Source: Lichtheimia corymbifera B2541
Taxonomy: Eukaryota > Mucoromycota > Mucoromycetes > Mucorales > Lichtheimiaceae
Reading direction: 5' to 3'
Length of the DNA: 47,364 bases
Assembly: GCA_000697475.1 (NCBI GenBank)
Contig: JNEU01000635.1
Location: 1 to 47,364 of the forward strand
Shown here: piece after piece, positions 9,628 to 20,757 of the stretch
Position numbering within the stretch: the first letter of the stretch is position 1
How the letters are laid out: every line of letters begins with the position of its first letter
The notes under the pieces: model-generated
Databases searched by the model: none
What the model was told of the DNA's origin: nothing
What the model saw: only the letters and a program-made list of their open reading frames with translations
Program-made: the position numbers and the translations under genes

Positions 9628-9721
9628 ATCGTTTTGCTTCCCAGCACACACAACGACACATGCTTCACCCCCAGTTGGTGGGGTCGTCAGCTTCTTGCTT
9701 CTTGCAACTCACTCTCCCGCA

Positions 9722-11462
9722 ATGCCATTTGGACTCGGTCATGAATTCGTTATCCTTGTCTCCCGAAGTGCACTGTGGTCTTTTTTCGTCGACATTAAGC
9801 TTCAGGATGAGCACAATATACCCACTGAAGGACCCATGATTGTGTAAGCAAACTCAAAAAAGGACACTCCAACAACGCAATTGACATGTCACAGTGCAGC
9901 GACCCATCACAATATGATTGTCGACCCAGCCGTACTTTCGGTGACCTTTCCAGACCATCGACGATTCCACTATTGGGCCAAAGATAGCATGTTTAAGCAT
10001 CCACTCGCCAAACGCTTTCTCGAGAATTGTGGGGTTGTCCCAGTCGACCGCAAAACTAGAAACAATGCTCAACTCTATGCTGCTACATACGATGTTATGC
10101 GTCTTGGTGAATCCGTTGCTGTATTTCCAGAAGGCACAAGTCATACTTTACCACATCTTGGAACCTTCAAAGATGGTACAAGCTTTGTAAGTTTATCTAT
10201 ACGCTTAGTTTATGCAAGAGGCTCATGGTATCATCATTAGGCTGCACTCGAATATGCCAAAGTGATTGAGAAGGATCCCCACCCTAATGCCGATGGTTCT
10301 CTTCCACGAAAAGCAGTAATTCTTCCTGTTGGTATTGTTTATCCCGAGAAATCAAAGTATCGCAGTGTTGCCATTGTCAAGTAAGTACACGGTTACTCCA
10401 CCCCACCCCCATCCACACGTCGATTGACGTCATTCATGTAGATACGGCAAGCCATTGCACGTGGATCCTTATATGGACACTTATTATCAAGACCCTAAAA
10501 AGGCAGCAAAACAACTCACAGCCGATTTACGTTCTGCAATTGAGGGTCTTACAGTGAATGCTCCGGATTGGGAGAGTCGAGATGCAGCAGAAATGGCTCG
10601 ATGGTTGTTATTTCCTGGAGAAAATGGTTCCATGCGCGATTATATTTCCGTTACTCAAAGGTATGACTACCACTCTTACTACTACTACATTGTACTTATA
10701 ACGCATGGTGCTAGTCTTATTGGAGCCTTTGCTGACCTTTCGTCATCGGATCCAGACATTGCATTGTTGGAACAGAGTCTGCGTGCATACAAAATGGAAT
10801 TGGAAGCTTTATCTCTAAAGGATTCTCATATTGCAAAGTACAATGAGCGGAATATCACAGCAGCCTCTACTACGGTGGAATTACTTCGGCGTACCATGGC
10901 ATCAATGATCGATCTACCGCTCTTTCTACCAGGCTTGGTGGGTCATTTACCGTTGTATGTGGCTGGTTACTATGCAGGAAAGTTTGAGATCTATGAGGAA
11001 GTCAGGGCACAAAACAAGATCTTTCTCGGCTTGTTAATGGTGCCCTTCGTCTACATTTTGGCCTTCATTTGGGGATGGTACACGCTCTTTGGAGGAACAT
11101 TCTTTGGATTCTTTGCTGCATTGGCTACATTAGGCGTCTTTGTATGGTATCACGTGGTATCCATCGATGAACGATATGAGAATTTCAAGGATCTCGTTGG
11201 ACGCTGGCGTCTTTTTGATGCGGTTGTACTTGGACGTGGCATGTGGCGAAGAAAGGATCGTATTCTACAACTTAAGCAATTACGTGATTCCAACCTGCAA
11301 GGGGTTCGACGCATGGTGAAGGCTTACAAGGGTAAAAATGATCATGTACACGCAGTTTGGTTAGCCATCCGTTCTCGCGTCAAGCAATTTGGTGATCCTG
11401 CAAAGTTGCATGGTAGACGAAAAAAGCTAGCAAAGCAGTTTGAATGGTCATTTGAAGAGTAA
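9722..11462 (+). CDS. Glycerol-3-phosphate / dihydroxyacetone-phosphate acyltransferase (Sct1/Gpt2 type, PlsC domain)
   Basis: Exons 9722-9843, 9895-10186, 10241-10380, 10442-10660, 10715-11462; 506 residues. This family makes lysophosphatidic acid, the first step of phospholipid and triacylglycerol synthesis, at the ER. The acyltransferase block I is H46-N-M-I-V-D51 (HX4D) in the context GPMIVAATHHNMIVDP, and block III is FPEGTSH at 118-124. The context (IPTEGP before, DP after) fits yeast Sct1/Gpt2 rather than bacterial PlsB. Hydrophobic segments at about 361-415 (FLGLLMVPFVYILAFIWGWY and the next) form the family's C-terminal membrane hairpin. It is shorter than the ~750-residue yeast enzymes and lacks their long phosphorylated tail. 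The fourth intron (10661-10714) is 54 nt and stop-free, so its retention would add 18 residues. The stop overlaps AATAAA. Confidence 0.88.
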
Positions 11463-11466
11463 TAAA
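11461..11466 (+). promoter_or_regulatory. AATAAA overlapping the stop codon of the acyltransferase gene
   Basis: TAATAAAATAT: the stop TAA (11460-11462) shares two bases with AATAAA. The glutaredoxin ATG follows 120 bp later. Confidence 0.4.
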
Positions 11467-11541
11467 ATATATATTTTAAATGAAATGAATCGATGATATC
11501 ATACCGAGAATTCGGTAGTCATGGAAACCCATTTGGTGGTA

Positions 11542-11549
11542 TATATAAA
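11542..11549 (+). promoter_or_regulatory. TATA box of the glutaredoxin gene
   Basis: TATATAAA lies 41 bp before the ATG at 11583, inside the 120-bp gap after the acyltransferase gene. It supports 11583 as the start and argues against the in-frame ATG at 11493, which lies upstream of the TATA box. Confidence 0.5.
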
Positions 11550-11582
11550 TCTTTCCTTGGTGATCCAGCTCTCAGCAACACC

Positions 11583-12059
11583 ATGTTGAAAACGCTTTAT
11601 TCTTGGATATTCCCACCACCCCTTACGCCTGAAGAACTGGCCCAAGTTGAGCAACAAGTTGAAGATCTCATCAAGAACAACAATGTGGTAGTCTTTTCAA
11701 AGACTTATTGTCGTATGTCATTTCGCGTTTATTGATTCCAGCAACTTTGGATTAACAACGTGTCGCATTCCGTTTCAGCGTTCTGCAGCAGTGCCAAAGG
11801 GCTCTTGAAAAGTCAAAACATTGAGTTTACTGTGGTAGAGCTTGACCGTGAAGGTAAGTTGGGCAAAAGATCCAATCATCATATCATCATCTCATCGCCA
11901 TGCATAGCCCATGGTTCTGCCATGCAAGACTACCTTGAGAAACGCAGTGGCCAACGCACGGTACCCAACATCTTTATCAAGCAACAGCATATCGGTGGCT
12001 GTGATGATCTTAAAGCAGCCGATAGGGATGGTCGACTACAGAAAATGTTGGCAGCTTAA
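11583..12059 (+). CDS. GRX1: Dithiol glutaredoxin (CPFC active site)
   Basis: Exons 11583-11712, 11779-11853, 11908-12059; 118 residues. Glutaredoxins use glutathione to reduce disulfides and glutathionylated proteins. The first intron falls inside the active-site codons: the joined sequence reads SKTYCPFCSSAK with Cys43 and Cys46. Further hallmarks are TVPNIFIK (cis-Pro88 loop) and GGCDDL, where the family has GGxDD for glutathione binding. Length is close to the usual 105-115, with about a dozen hydrophobic residues at the N-terminus (MLKTLYSWIFPPP) that could be a weak membrane or targeting segment. The start was chosen because of the TATA box at 11542. The extra Cys in GGCDD occurs in many classical glutaredoxins. 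AATAAA follows at about 12082. The assignment is secure; localisation is open. Confidence 0.92.
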
Positions 12060-12438
12060 GGTGTTAATATGATGAGGAAGAAATAAACACCCCTTCTTGC
12101 TACATTGTTTTAAAGGTTACATACAGATGGTTGGTGGAAGGGGAGGGGAGCATCTTTATTAGGTGACGTAAAGCAAATGATACAACTTGACATTGATGCA
12201 ATGCAAAGGGAATAATTATATGCAGGATTTGCCACACTTTTTGTGCATAAGGTGTCATGTGCAACCCAAGGTGAGAGCTATTACCGGATGGAATCACGAG
12301 CCGATGATTTGTATATGTGCTCAAGTCAACCCCGAATGCTAAGCCTGTTTGGAAACGGTCAGTTCAGTTATAGTACTCCCCTTTTGTGTGTGTATCTCTC
12401 TCTCTCTCTTTCTTCCACTTCCGCCCACACACACAGTA
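12060..12438. other. Intergenic between glutaredoxin and Bud6
   Basis: Holds the glutaredoxin 3' end with AATAAA at about 12082 and the Bud6 leader. A (CT)n microsatellite and CACACACA stretch at about 12385-12435 run up to the Bud6 ATG. No further gene was seen. Confidence 0.5.
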
Positions 12439-15400
12439 ATGGAATACGGATCGTATGACAATACTTCCTATCCGCCACCACCACCCGCCAATGGTCGTCG
12501 TCCCGATTACGTTCATCGTAATAGCAGCACTGGAAGGTCACAGGTAAACGAATGAGGGTTGTGCCTGTAGTGTGTGGCCCCTGCGGCGCTTGCGTGAAAC
12601 AACTTGTCTCTAATATGGGGTTATTGTGTCAGAATGGCGAGATTGAACAAGTGGTGACCAAGCTTTTACGAACCACCAAGGCATTGTTGGAAGCATTGAC
12701 ACACTGGTCTCAATTACGAGCGACTACTGCGGATATCCTTGATTTTCGGGAGACCTTGGAACGACAATTTCACTCGGTATCACAAGCCTTTGAAGACAAT
12801 GGAGTGCCAATGAAGTAAGTAGGGATGATGATAAGGATATAGTGTAATGTTGATATTGACAAAGCATATGAATAGTGATCTTGCATGGATACCCCATCAG
12901 TTAAAAGACTCGATATCGGTTGCTATGAACGAGGAGCCATCCCCTACTACATTGGAGCAGCATTTGCCAAAGATTCGAGATGTGATTGTGCACTTGTTGC
13001 ATGGATTGAAAGGGAAACAACATCAATTAAGGGAACGGGAAACAGCTGCTTGGTCACGAGATTCAATGCGATCTACCGATTCTTGGCGTCGTGAAGTACC
13101 GCAAGCTGCACTTGCTCGTGGGGCCAACCTTGCACAGTCTCCTACACGACCTTATTATCCCGCAGATCGCTCACCACCTCCATCTGCTGCTCGTATTACA
13201 CCATCGGATTATGATCCTCGTACAAGTGGAATGCCACGTCCATCAGTGTCTTCAGACAGCAGCTCAACGAGTAGAATGAATTATCCACCACCCCAAAATC
13301 GTCCTTATTCGCCTACTTATTTACCATCTTCACCTCGTCAACAACAACCACGTATACCTTCTCCTTCTCGTTCGACATCTTCCTCAGTTGCCGGTGATGA
13401 TCGAATGGGCGCAGGTCTTGGTAGGCCAAATAGTACCTCATCTTCATCACGTGGTTACTATGATACTCGGCCAGCATCACCTATAGCACATCCACCTCCA
13501 CCTCCACCACCTCCACCTCCACCCATGTCATCTCCTGCAGCTGTGCCAGCTCGTACCGCTCCCAGTGATTTTGATGAAAATGATCCTGGCACTGCTAGTG
13601 CACTTGCAGCTCTTAAACGACAAGAGAATCTCGCTCGTCGTTCTTCAGTACGTCGTGCATCCATGTTACGTGGCAACAATGATTATCATCCTATGAAACG
13701 ACCCGCCAATGAATATGTTCCACCCGTTCCTTCACTGCCTACTCCTGACACACGCAAATTGGGTACTGTGGATGAAATGCAAAATGGCAATGCTGCAACA
13801 GCAACTACTACAACAACAACACAAACTACAAAGGAAGAAGGTGAAAAAGGTATGCAGTTAAAAAAAGTTACTTCTAATAGGGGGTGCTAATGTGAATATA
13901 TACACTAGGTCTCAGCTTGTATTTGCAAATTGGCAACAATATCAAAAAGGTGCAATATACCGGCGAAGTCAGCTTGTCAGCCTTGCGTATGCTCTTTATT
14001 GAAAAGTTCAATTACTCTTCTGGGCTCAATGATTTTCCCAGCATTTACATCCGCGATCCTGCAATCAACGTGTCATATGAGCTTGAGAATCTTCAAGAAG
14101 TAACCAACAAGTCAGTGCTTTCTCTCAATGTGGATGGTATGTTATTTGAGATTACTTCATGGATTACACGTGATGCTCACATACTTTGATAGAGAATGTG
14201 GCACAGAAACAGTGGTTGCAACAAGTGACTGATTCGGTTGAAAAAGAGATGGGCGAGATCCGAAAATTGTTCATTGAACACGTGGATGAAATCAAAAAGC
14301 AAGTTGCCCAAGTCGCTGACAATCAACAAACTGCCGCACCTCCACCCCCTCCACCACCTCCACCTCCACCGGCACCTGCTCCAGAAACAGAGTCATCATC
14401 TGAAAATGTTCCTGAACCTACGACTACATCATCATCAAGTAATGAAGAGAACACAACCATTTCTACACAACAACTTCAAACGCAATTGAAGGAAATTGAA
14501 ACGTTGAGACGAGATATGGCCGTATTACGACAATTACAGCGTGAAATGCGTGAGAGCACAGATGGCGTGGTGCAAGAATTGAAAGACAAGGCTGAAGAGT
14601 TGAGGAAACAAGATGAGGAGAGCAAAGACAAGCAAACAGCACGAGCAGCAGCACGATTGTTTATTGAAGAAGGCAAAGAAAAGGTGCTTGCTGATTCAGA
14701 CAAGATCACAGCACGACTTGAAGACTTGCAGGACACAGTGGATCAGCTCAAGTTGGATGTGACACAACGCAAATGTCGTCCTTCGGACGCCCAAATGGCA
14801 CATTGTAATAAGGAGCGGGATATGGTCTCCAAGGAAATTGAGGAATTCGGCGAGTACCTTGTCAGTGTCAAACCACGGTGGAAGAAAACATGGGAAATGG
14901 AGCTTCAAACCATTGTCAAGGAGCAACAAATGCTCAAGGAACAAGAAGGTTTATTACTCGACATGCGAGATGATTTGGCTGCCTTGGTGGAAGTATACGA
15001 TCAACTTGAGAAGATTTGTGCTTATCAGAAAAAGGCCAAGCCTGTCATGCGTGAATTCCATGTGGCCCCTGCTGAAGAAGGTTTCGAAGGAATGAGCAGT
15101 GTCCTCAAACAAGTTCAAACCATTGATGTTGATCATGATCGTCGACTCAAGGCTCTCAATCAAGCTGAAAAGATGCGACAACGTGAGCTTGACAACCGCA
15201 TTGATGAATTCGAGCAAGAGTTATCAACCTTTGTCGATTCTAAAAAGCTGAAAAAGACGGGTGGTGCAGAGGAAATTGAACGACAACGAAAACAGAAGGA
15301 TCAGGAAATGTTACGTCGCATGTACATGGAACAACGTGAGAACAAACAACCACAACCCAATGGTGATGATGACGACAATGAGAATTCACAGCAACAACAA

Positions 15401-15466
15401 GAGCCTGAGGAAGATCAGCAGCAATCAAAAGAAAGCGAGGAACAACAGCAAGCGGATGAAGATTAG
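12439..15466 (+). CDS. BUD6: Bud6/Aip3 actin- and formin-interacting polarity factor
   Basis: Exons 12439-12543, 12633-12814, 12876-13849, 13909-14136, 14193-15466; 920 residues. Bud6 binds actin monomers and formin at sites of polarised growth and promotes actin-cable nucleation. The N-terminal part (residues 36-125: EQVVTKLLRTTKALLEALTHWS and the helical block after it) matches the Bud6 N-terminal domain. The C-terminal half from about 421 (GLSLYLQIGNNIKKVQYTGEV, then a PSIYIRDP stretch) matches the AIP3 domain, followed by long coiled coil (about 600-860) that dimerises the protein in yeast. The middle (150-400) is Ser/Pro-rich and disordered. Two long proline tracts (about 302-312 and 546-558) look like profilin or SH3 ligands. 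The acidic, Gln-rich tail is low complexity. A clear branch point, TGCTAAT, is seen in the third intron. Assignment is strong from both conserved ends. Confidence 0.92.
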
Positions 15467-15987
15467 CAATAGCAGCAATTATATATATCATTATTATCAC
15501 AACAAACATATGAACATTGCATACACATACACATACAGACATATTTGGATTACTAAAGATAAGGAATGAGAGATAATGGGTTGGGGTGATGATCAAAGTT
15601 TTCCTTCTCGTTACACGCATTGAAAGTTTTTCACGGCCCGGCTGGTTGTTACACATGGGGATTTTAGGAGAAAATCAAGGAACGCCGCTTGATTGGTTTC
15701 ATTGTCTTCCGAATGCGTGTAAACACAATCGCCACAATCCAAGATTCCCAACCGGATTATCCAATATGAACAAAGAGAGATGAATTGGATTGGAAGGCAA
15801 GTGTTTGAAGGAAAGGGGGGTTTTGTTGCAAGCTATTCATTCATGTTCATCAACGCTAGTTAGTCATCTGACAGCTCTTGTACATCATGTGAAAGGGCCG
15901 TAAACATCCGAATATTTTAAATAGGCACACTTTCTCCTGTTTTCGCCTTTTTTTATCTTTATCCTTATCTTTGAAAGTGTGACAATC
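15467..15987. other. Intergenic between Bud6 and aconitase-like gene
   Basis: 3' UTR of Bud6 (TATATATCATTATTATC) and upstream region of the next gene. A T-rich stretch (TTTTTTTATCTTTATCCTTATCTTT) ends just before the ATG at 15988. No additional feature was recognised. Confidence 0.5.
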
Positions 15988-18900
15988 ATGTTGGTTTCTG
16001 GGAGAGTACTCAAGGTATGTGTCTTGTAATCATTGCGATCGTTTTGTAATTGACAACAACGCATCATCATAGTCTTGGTGTCGTCAACAGCAACGTGTGT
16101 TTGTACGCCACTATGCACGCGTGGAAAGTGTGCGGTTGTCAAAGTTTGAAGACCAACGACTCGATTATCAGCGATTGACTGAAAATTTGGAACGTGTTCG
16201 CAAGTATGTATCTATTGACGTTGGATGATGATGGTGTCATGCTGACCTTCAAACTCATAGAACATACGACAAATCATCCCATCTGACACTTGCGGAGAAA
16301 ATTCTCTATGCGCATCTGCCGACACAACGCCACTCACAGCGAGAGGATGATGGGCTCCTCCCAGGAACGACAATGACACAGCAGGGTGATTCATATCTTC
16401 ATGTGGATGTAGATCGGGTAGCATGTAATGATGGAGCCGCTCAAATGGCATTACTGCAGCTGATGGCAGCCGGATTGAAAAGAACAAAGGTGCCAGCAAC
16501 GGTGCACTGTGATCATCTTATTGAGGCACAACATAACGCCAACATGGATTTGGGTCGTGCTGAAGGATTGCACAAGGAGGTATACGAATTCTTAGCAGCA
16601 GCATCAGCCAAACATGGGATCGGATTCTGGAAACCTGGGTCAGGTATCATGCATCAACTCGTACTTGAGCATTATGCATTCCCCGGTGGTTTGCTCTTGG
16701 GCACCGATGCGCATACACCTCATGCTGGTGGTCTCGGTATGCTAGGCTTTGCAGCTGGTGGTGCAGATGCAGTACATGTCATGGCTGGTGATCCTTATGA
16801 ACTTAAACAACCTCGTGTCATTGGTGTACGATTGGAAGGTCAATTGTCAGGATGGGCATCGCCAAAAGGTACGTCATTATGTTTGTTTATTATTGTGTAC
16901 GTGTGGGTTTGTTTGTCTGTGCATTATAAATACTCACGCTTATTTTTTCCCATGCCTCCCCCCTTGCAGATATCATTCTTACAGTAGCGGGATATCTCAA
17001 AGGCAAAGGTGCTGAAGGTGCAATTCTGGAATACCATGGCTCAGCAGCAGATACATTATCATGCTCAGGGATGGCAACCGTGTGCAACATGGGAGGAGAG
17101 GTAACTAGTCACGTGGGGATTTAAAAAGGATGATGAGATGGAGGTTGTTTAATGCTTATCATCATCCTTAGATTGGTGCCGCCTCCTCCGTGTTTCCATT
17201 CAGCCAACGTATGCATGACTACCTTTGTGCAACCAATCGTCATGATGTTGCCTATGCTGCTCAATCTGTGGCAGACACTCTTCTACGACCTGATGAGGAC
17301 GCCAAATATGATGATGTGATTGAGATACAACTTGATCGATTGGAGCCCCATATCAATGGTCCATTTACTCCAGATTTGACCACGCCTGTTGCCGATTTTA
17401 AAAACAAGCTCAGTCACGAGGATTGGCCACAAGCTCTTAGTGCTGCACTCATTGGCTCATGCTCAAATGGATCTTACCAAGACATGAACCGTGCTGCACA
17501 TATTGCACGTCAAGCAGCTGAAAGAGGTCTCAAGGTCAAGGTACCATTCCTAGTGTCTCCCGGTTCCGAACAAGTACGAGCTACGCTTGAACGCGATGGC
17601 CATCTCGATTTATTTGATCAAGTGGGTGGTTCATTACTTGCCAATGCCTGTGGCCCATGTGCAGGCCAATGGGATAGGAGTGCTACAAGCACAGACAAAA
17701 AACAAGATACCTATGATGCTCCATGGAACTCAATCATCTCCTCCTATAATCGTAATTTCCGTGGCATCAATGATGGCAATCCCAATACCCATGCATTTAT
17801 CGCTTCACCCGAGGTACATACATGATGACTATACGTATCCACATATTGATGCTAATGATATGATGATAGATTGTGATGGCAATGGCATTTGCAGGCAAAT
17901 TGACATTCAACCCTATGAGAGATCGCATTGTCGGTGAGGATGGCATACCTTTCAAATTCGAACCACCTAGTATGGAACAAGCCAGTGATGATGACCTTCC
18001 ACAAAAAGGCGATTATTGTAATGGCGATGATCATCGATATTACCAACCACCTACTGAGGATGGGGCAGCAGCTTTATTGGATGTACATGTACACCCACAG
18101 TCACAACGACTTCAGTTGCTGGAACCATTTGCTGCTTGGGATCATAAAGATATTGAGCAAGTGCCCATCTTGATCAAGGTACAAGGCCAGTGCACAGCAG
18201 AGCATATATCCATGGCAGGTCCATGGCTAAAGTATCGGGGGCATTTGGACAATATTGCAAACAACCTATTGATCGGTGCAAGGAATGCTGAAAATGGTGA
18301 AATCAACCGAGTACGGAACCATGTCACGGGCAAATACGCGAGTGTTCCCGAAACGGCACGCGATTACAAAGCTAGAGGAATCCGATGGGTTGTGGTGGCT
18401 GACGAGCACTATGGTGAGGGATCATCTTCACAAGAACATGCGGCAATGGAACCACGCTACTTGAATGGTGTAGCCGTGATTGCAAAGGTACATACACGTC
18501 ATGCTGCTCATGGGGTGGGCGAAAGAGGGGAAGAGGGGCGATGCACATAGACACAAAATTGTTTGTGCGTGTGTATGCTGTGTGACATTTGCTGATGATG
18601 TTGTTATATATGGATTAGTCCTTTGCTCGTATCCACGAAACCAATCTCAAGCGACAAGGCATGCTTCCTCTCACATTTACCAACCCTCAAGACTATAACA
18701 AAGTGGATCCATCCGATCGAGTCAGCATTATTGGCCTTGCAGACAACAGCATGCAACTCACTTTATTGCTGCACAAGGAACGGGGAGACACAGTTGAGGT
18801 GCCTCTATCACACACATTTAGCAAAGGTAAGATTATCACAGGGTTCTTTTTTTCCCTTGGCTTCTTTCCATATCATCATACTTTATATTTTGGGGATGGG

Positions 18901-18997
18901 ATGAGCATGATGAGAAAATGCTGACATATGTATAGATCAGCTGGAATGGTTCAAGGCAGGTTCGGCATTAAATGCCTTACGAGAAACACGTGTATAA
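15988..18997 (+). CDS. Aconitase-family protein, divergent paralogue with altered active site
   Basis: Exons 15988-16014, 16073-16203, 16261-16868, 16970-17100, 17172-17813, 17870-18487, 18619-18826, 18936-18997; 808 residues, collinear with mitochondrial aconitase. The basic N-terminus (Arg/Gln/Lys-rich, residues 6-30) looks like a mitochondrial presequence. The 4Fe-4S ligands are kept: Cys396 (GSCSNGS), Cys459 and Cys462 (CGPC). CDHLIEA, GSGIMHQ, Asp202/His204 and NMGGEIGA are also kept. Several normally invariant substrate-contact positions differ: RVACND at 109 (usually RVAMQD), GTDAHTP with Ala203 (usually Ser), NFRGIND with Ile498 (usually Arg), and GEGSSSQEH at 695-703 (usually GEGSSREH; the Arg is lost and one residue gained). 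Fungi have a second aconitase (Aco2) linked to lysine synthesis, but that form keeps the Arg as far as I recall. It may use another substrate or be non-catalytic. Confidence 0.9.
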
Positions 18998-20420
18998 AGC
19001 ACACGCAGTAGTGTACAAAGAATCCTAAGTACTGTTACATAATAATATTGTACCATATGGTTGAGAAAAGGAAACGATAGGTGTATGTGATATGGGTTTT
19101 ATGGCTGAAGCATCATCGTGTGTCTTTGGGCTGTGGGTCATGGGGATAAGTTAATGTGGTAGATTGTTGAGCGAAAAGGAAAGAAAAAACTCCCGTCTCC
19201 ATTTTCTCTCTTTAGCACACAAAACAAGTGATACAGAACAAGGACCCGCCAAATTCTCCTCAATGTAAATCATCATCAATCGCTTACAGAGTCGAGGCAT
19301 GTGATGCACGTTGAATCACGGGCACCACCAAAGTAAACCTTGTGTTCAAAGTAAAGCATAGAAAAAGAGTTACAATGTCGAGTGATCGCCATTCGATATC
19401 GACCAAAAAGCCATGCTTTTCCCGCTCTCTCTTGTCTGTCCTCTCATCCGCGTGTACAAAAAGATCATGGGACAATGGTATTGGGCTTGAAGCAATGCTG
19501 TGTAACTGGGGTTCGTGCTCTTGGCTCATTCACTCATTATCAGAAATTTTTACACCACATTGACGACACTGATTGAGTGCATTGCAATCGATAATAATGA
19601 TGACACAACGGCGGAAGCACACCCGAGGTGCTATAGAGAGCGTTTATCGCCAGCCTTTCTTAAGCCAATGTGACCCTTTAGTCACTCATTTTTGTGTGCC
19701 GGGCTTATCCGATGCTGCTGTTTGCTTGTTTTCTTCGTGTGTTTAGTTGTGGAGTGAAAGAATAGGAGGGCCGTGCACGACCAATGCTTTGTAAACAAAT
19801 ACTCCAAAGCGCTCAGGCCAGTTTTACTGCCATCAACGCTGGCCATCACTACATCACCACTGCATTTGTATCAGCATGATTTACCCAATGCTGCTCGCTA
19901 TTTTGCGCATTAGCTATGCTGGTTAGACCAGTGACAAAAAGGGAACTCTAAATAGGGTGTAACGCGATCATGGGGCCTGTTGCTTCCCTTTCCCTGTTCT
20001 TTTTTGCTTCCTCCCTTACACTGGCACATCCGTTTTGGCATGCAACCTGATTTAGAACCAACGTGTGTGTGGATGGATTGGGGGGAGAACAATGAATCAA
20101 CAGCCAACGATACCAGGCACATTGTACATGCACACACGCGGTTTTGAGCTCATTTTGTTATCAATGCAGTCCCTATTCTCTGATGAAAATTGCTTTCAGC
20201 TCATCGTTGCTCCCATGACTATCCAAACCTTATTTTTCTTTCAAGCGACTCGTGATACAGGTTACGCGGGTCCATCAAGCGCGTTATACCATCCGTTGTG
20301 TTGTTCCCCCCACTTATTGCTACCACCACCATCATCACCACCCTCTCGATACAGGTGACAAAAAGCCGTGTGCACTTTCATGAAAAGGAATGATGTGCTA
20401 CATCCACTGTCGTCTCAATC
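18998..20420. other. Gene-poor stretch
   Basis: About 1.4 kb after the aconitase-like gene. Only short frames without codon-like character were seen, plus T/C-rich runs and GTGTGTG. No tRNA, domain or repeat was recognised. It may hold long UTRs or non-coding transcripts. Confidence 0.4.
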
Positions 20421-20520
20421 TACTTATATAGTCCCCTTTTTCTTTTTCTTGTGCTCTCTCTTTTTTTTCCTTACAACCGCTTTTCTCATATCCAACTTTA
20501 TGATAATCTCGCATTTAACT

Positions 20521-20757
20521 ATGGTGGCCAACATTGACATGTCTCTCCTCCATTTCACCAACAGTACCAATGCCGATGGTGTGGTTGACACGTCTAAGGT
20601 TTGCAGTGGCCGAGGCAAGAGCTACTGTTTGATCCATAGACGTTACTTTGAGACGAGCTGGTGTCCAGATTGCAGCCGTGCTACTGGTAGGCTTGTTTAC
20701 TATAACGACTGCAAGCTCGTTCTCTATCGCACATGTTGCTCACCATTGTCTTTTTGA
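20521..20757 (+). CDS. Possible small Cys-rich protein (uncertain)
   Basis: An ORF from ATG 20521 encodes 78 residues with a metal-binding-like core: VCSGRGKSYCLIHRRYFE, then WCPDC. The spacing Cys-x7-Cys-x2-His and then Cys-x2-Cys resembles a zinc ribbon or treble clef. A TATA-like TTATATAG lies about 95 bp upstream (20424-20431) and a long pyrimidine tract (20440-20470) sits between them, the arrangement seen before real genes here. A GTAGGC donor after GCTACTG and a CATTAG acceptor near 20762 could splice to a short alternative tail ending in VLGR. No family was recognised. The frame could be chance; the evidence is the Cys/His pattern and the promoter layout only. Confidence 0.33.
   Translation: MVANIDMSLLHFTNSTNADGVVDTSKVCSGRGKSYCLIHRRYFETSWCPDCSRATGRLVYYNDCKLVLYRTCCSPLSF

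Noticed and set aside
11493..11582. Upstream in-frame extension of the glutaredoxin (ATG 11493)
   Set aside because: It would read through the TATA box and adds 30 residues unlike the family; the ATG at 11583 fits better.
6649..19000. Co-functional gene cluster (e.g. secondary-metabolite cluster)
   Set aside because: The neighbours are unrelated housekeeping functions, and no synthase, transporter or pathway regulator was seen; the close spacing reflects general genome compactness.
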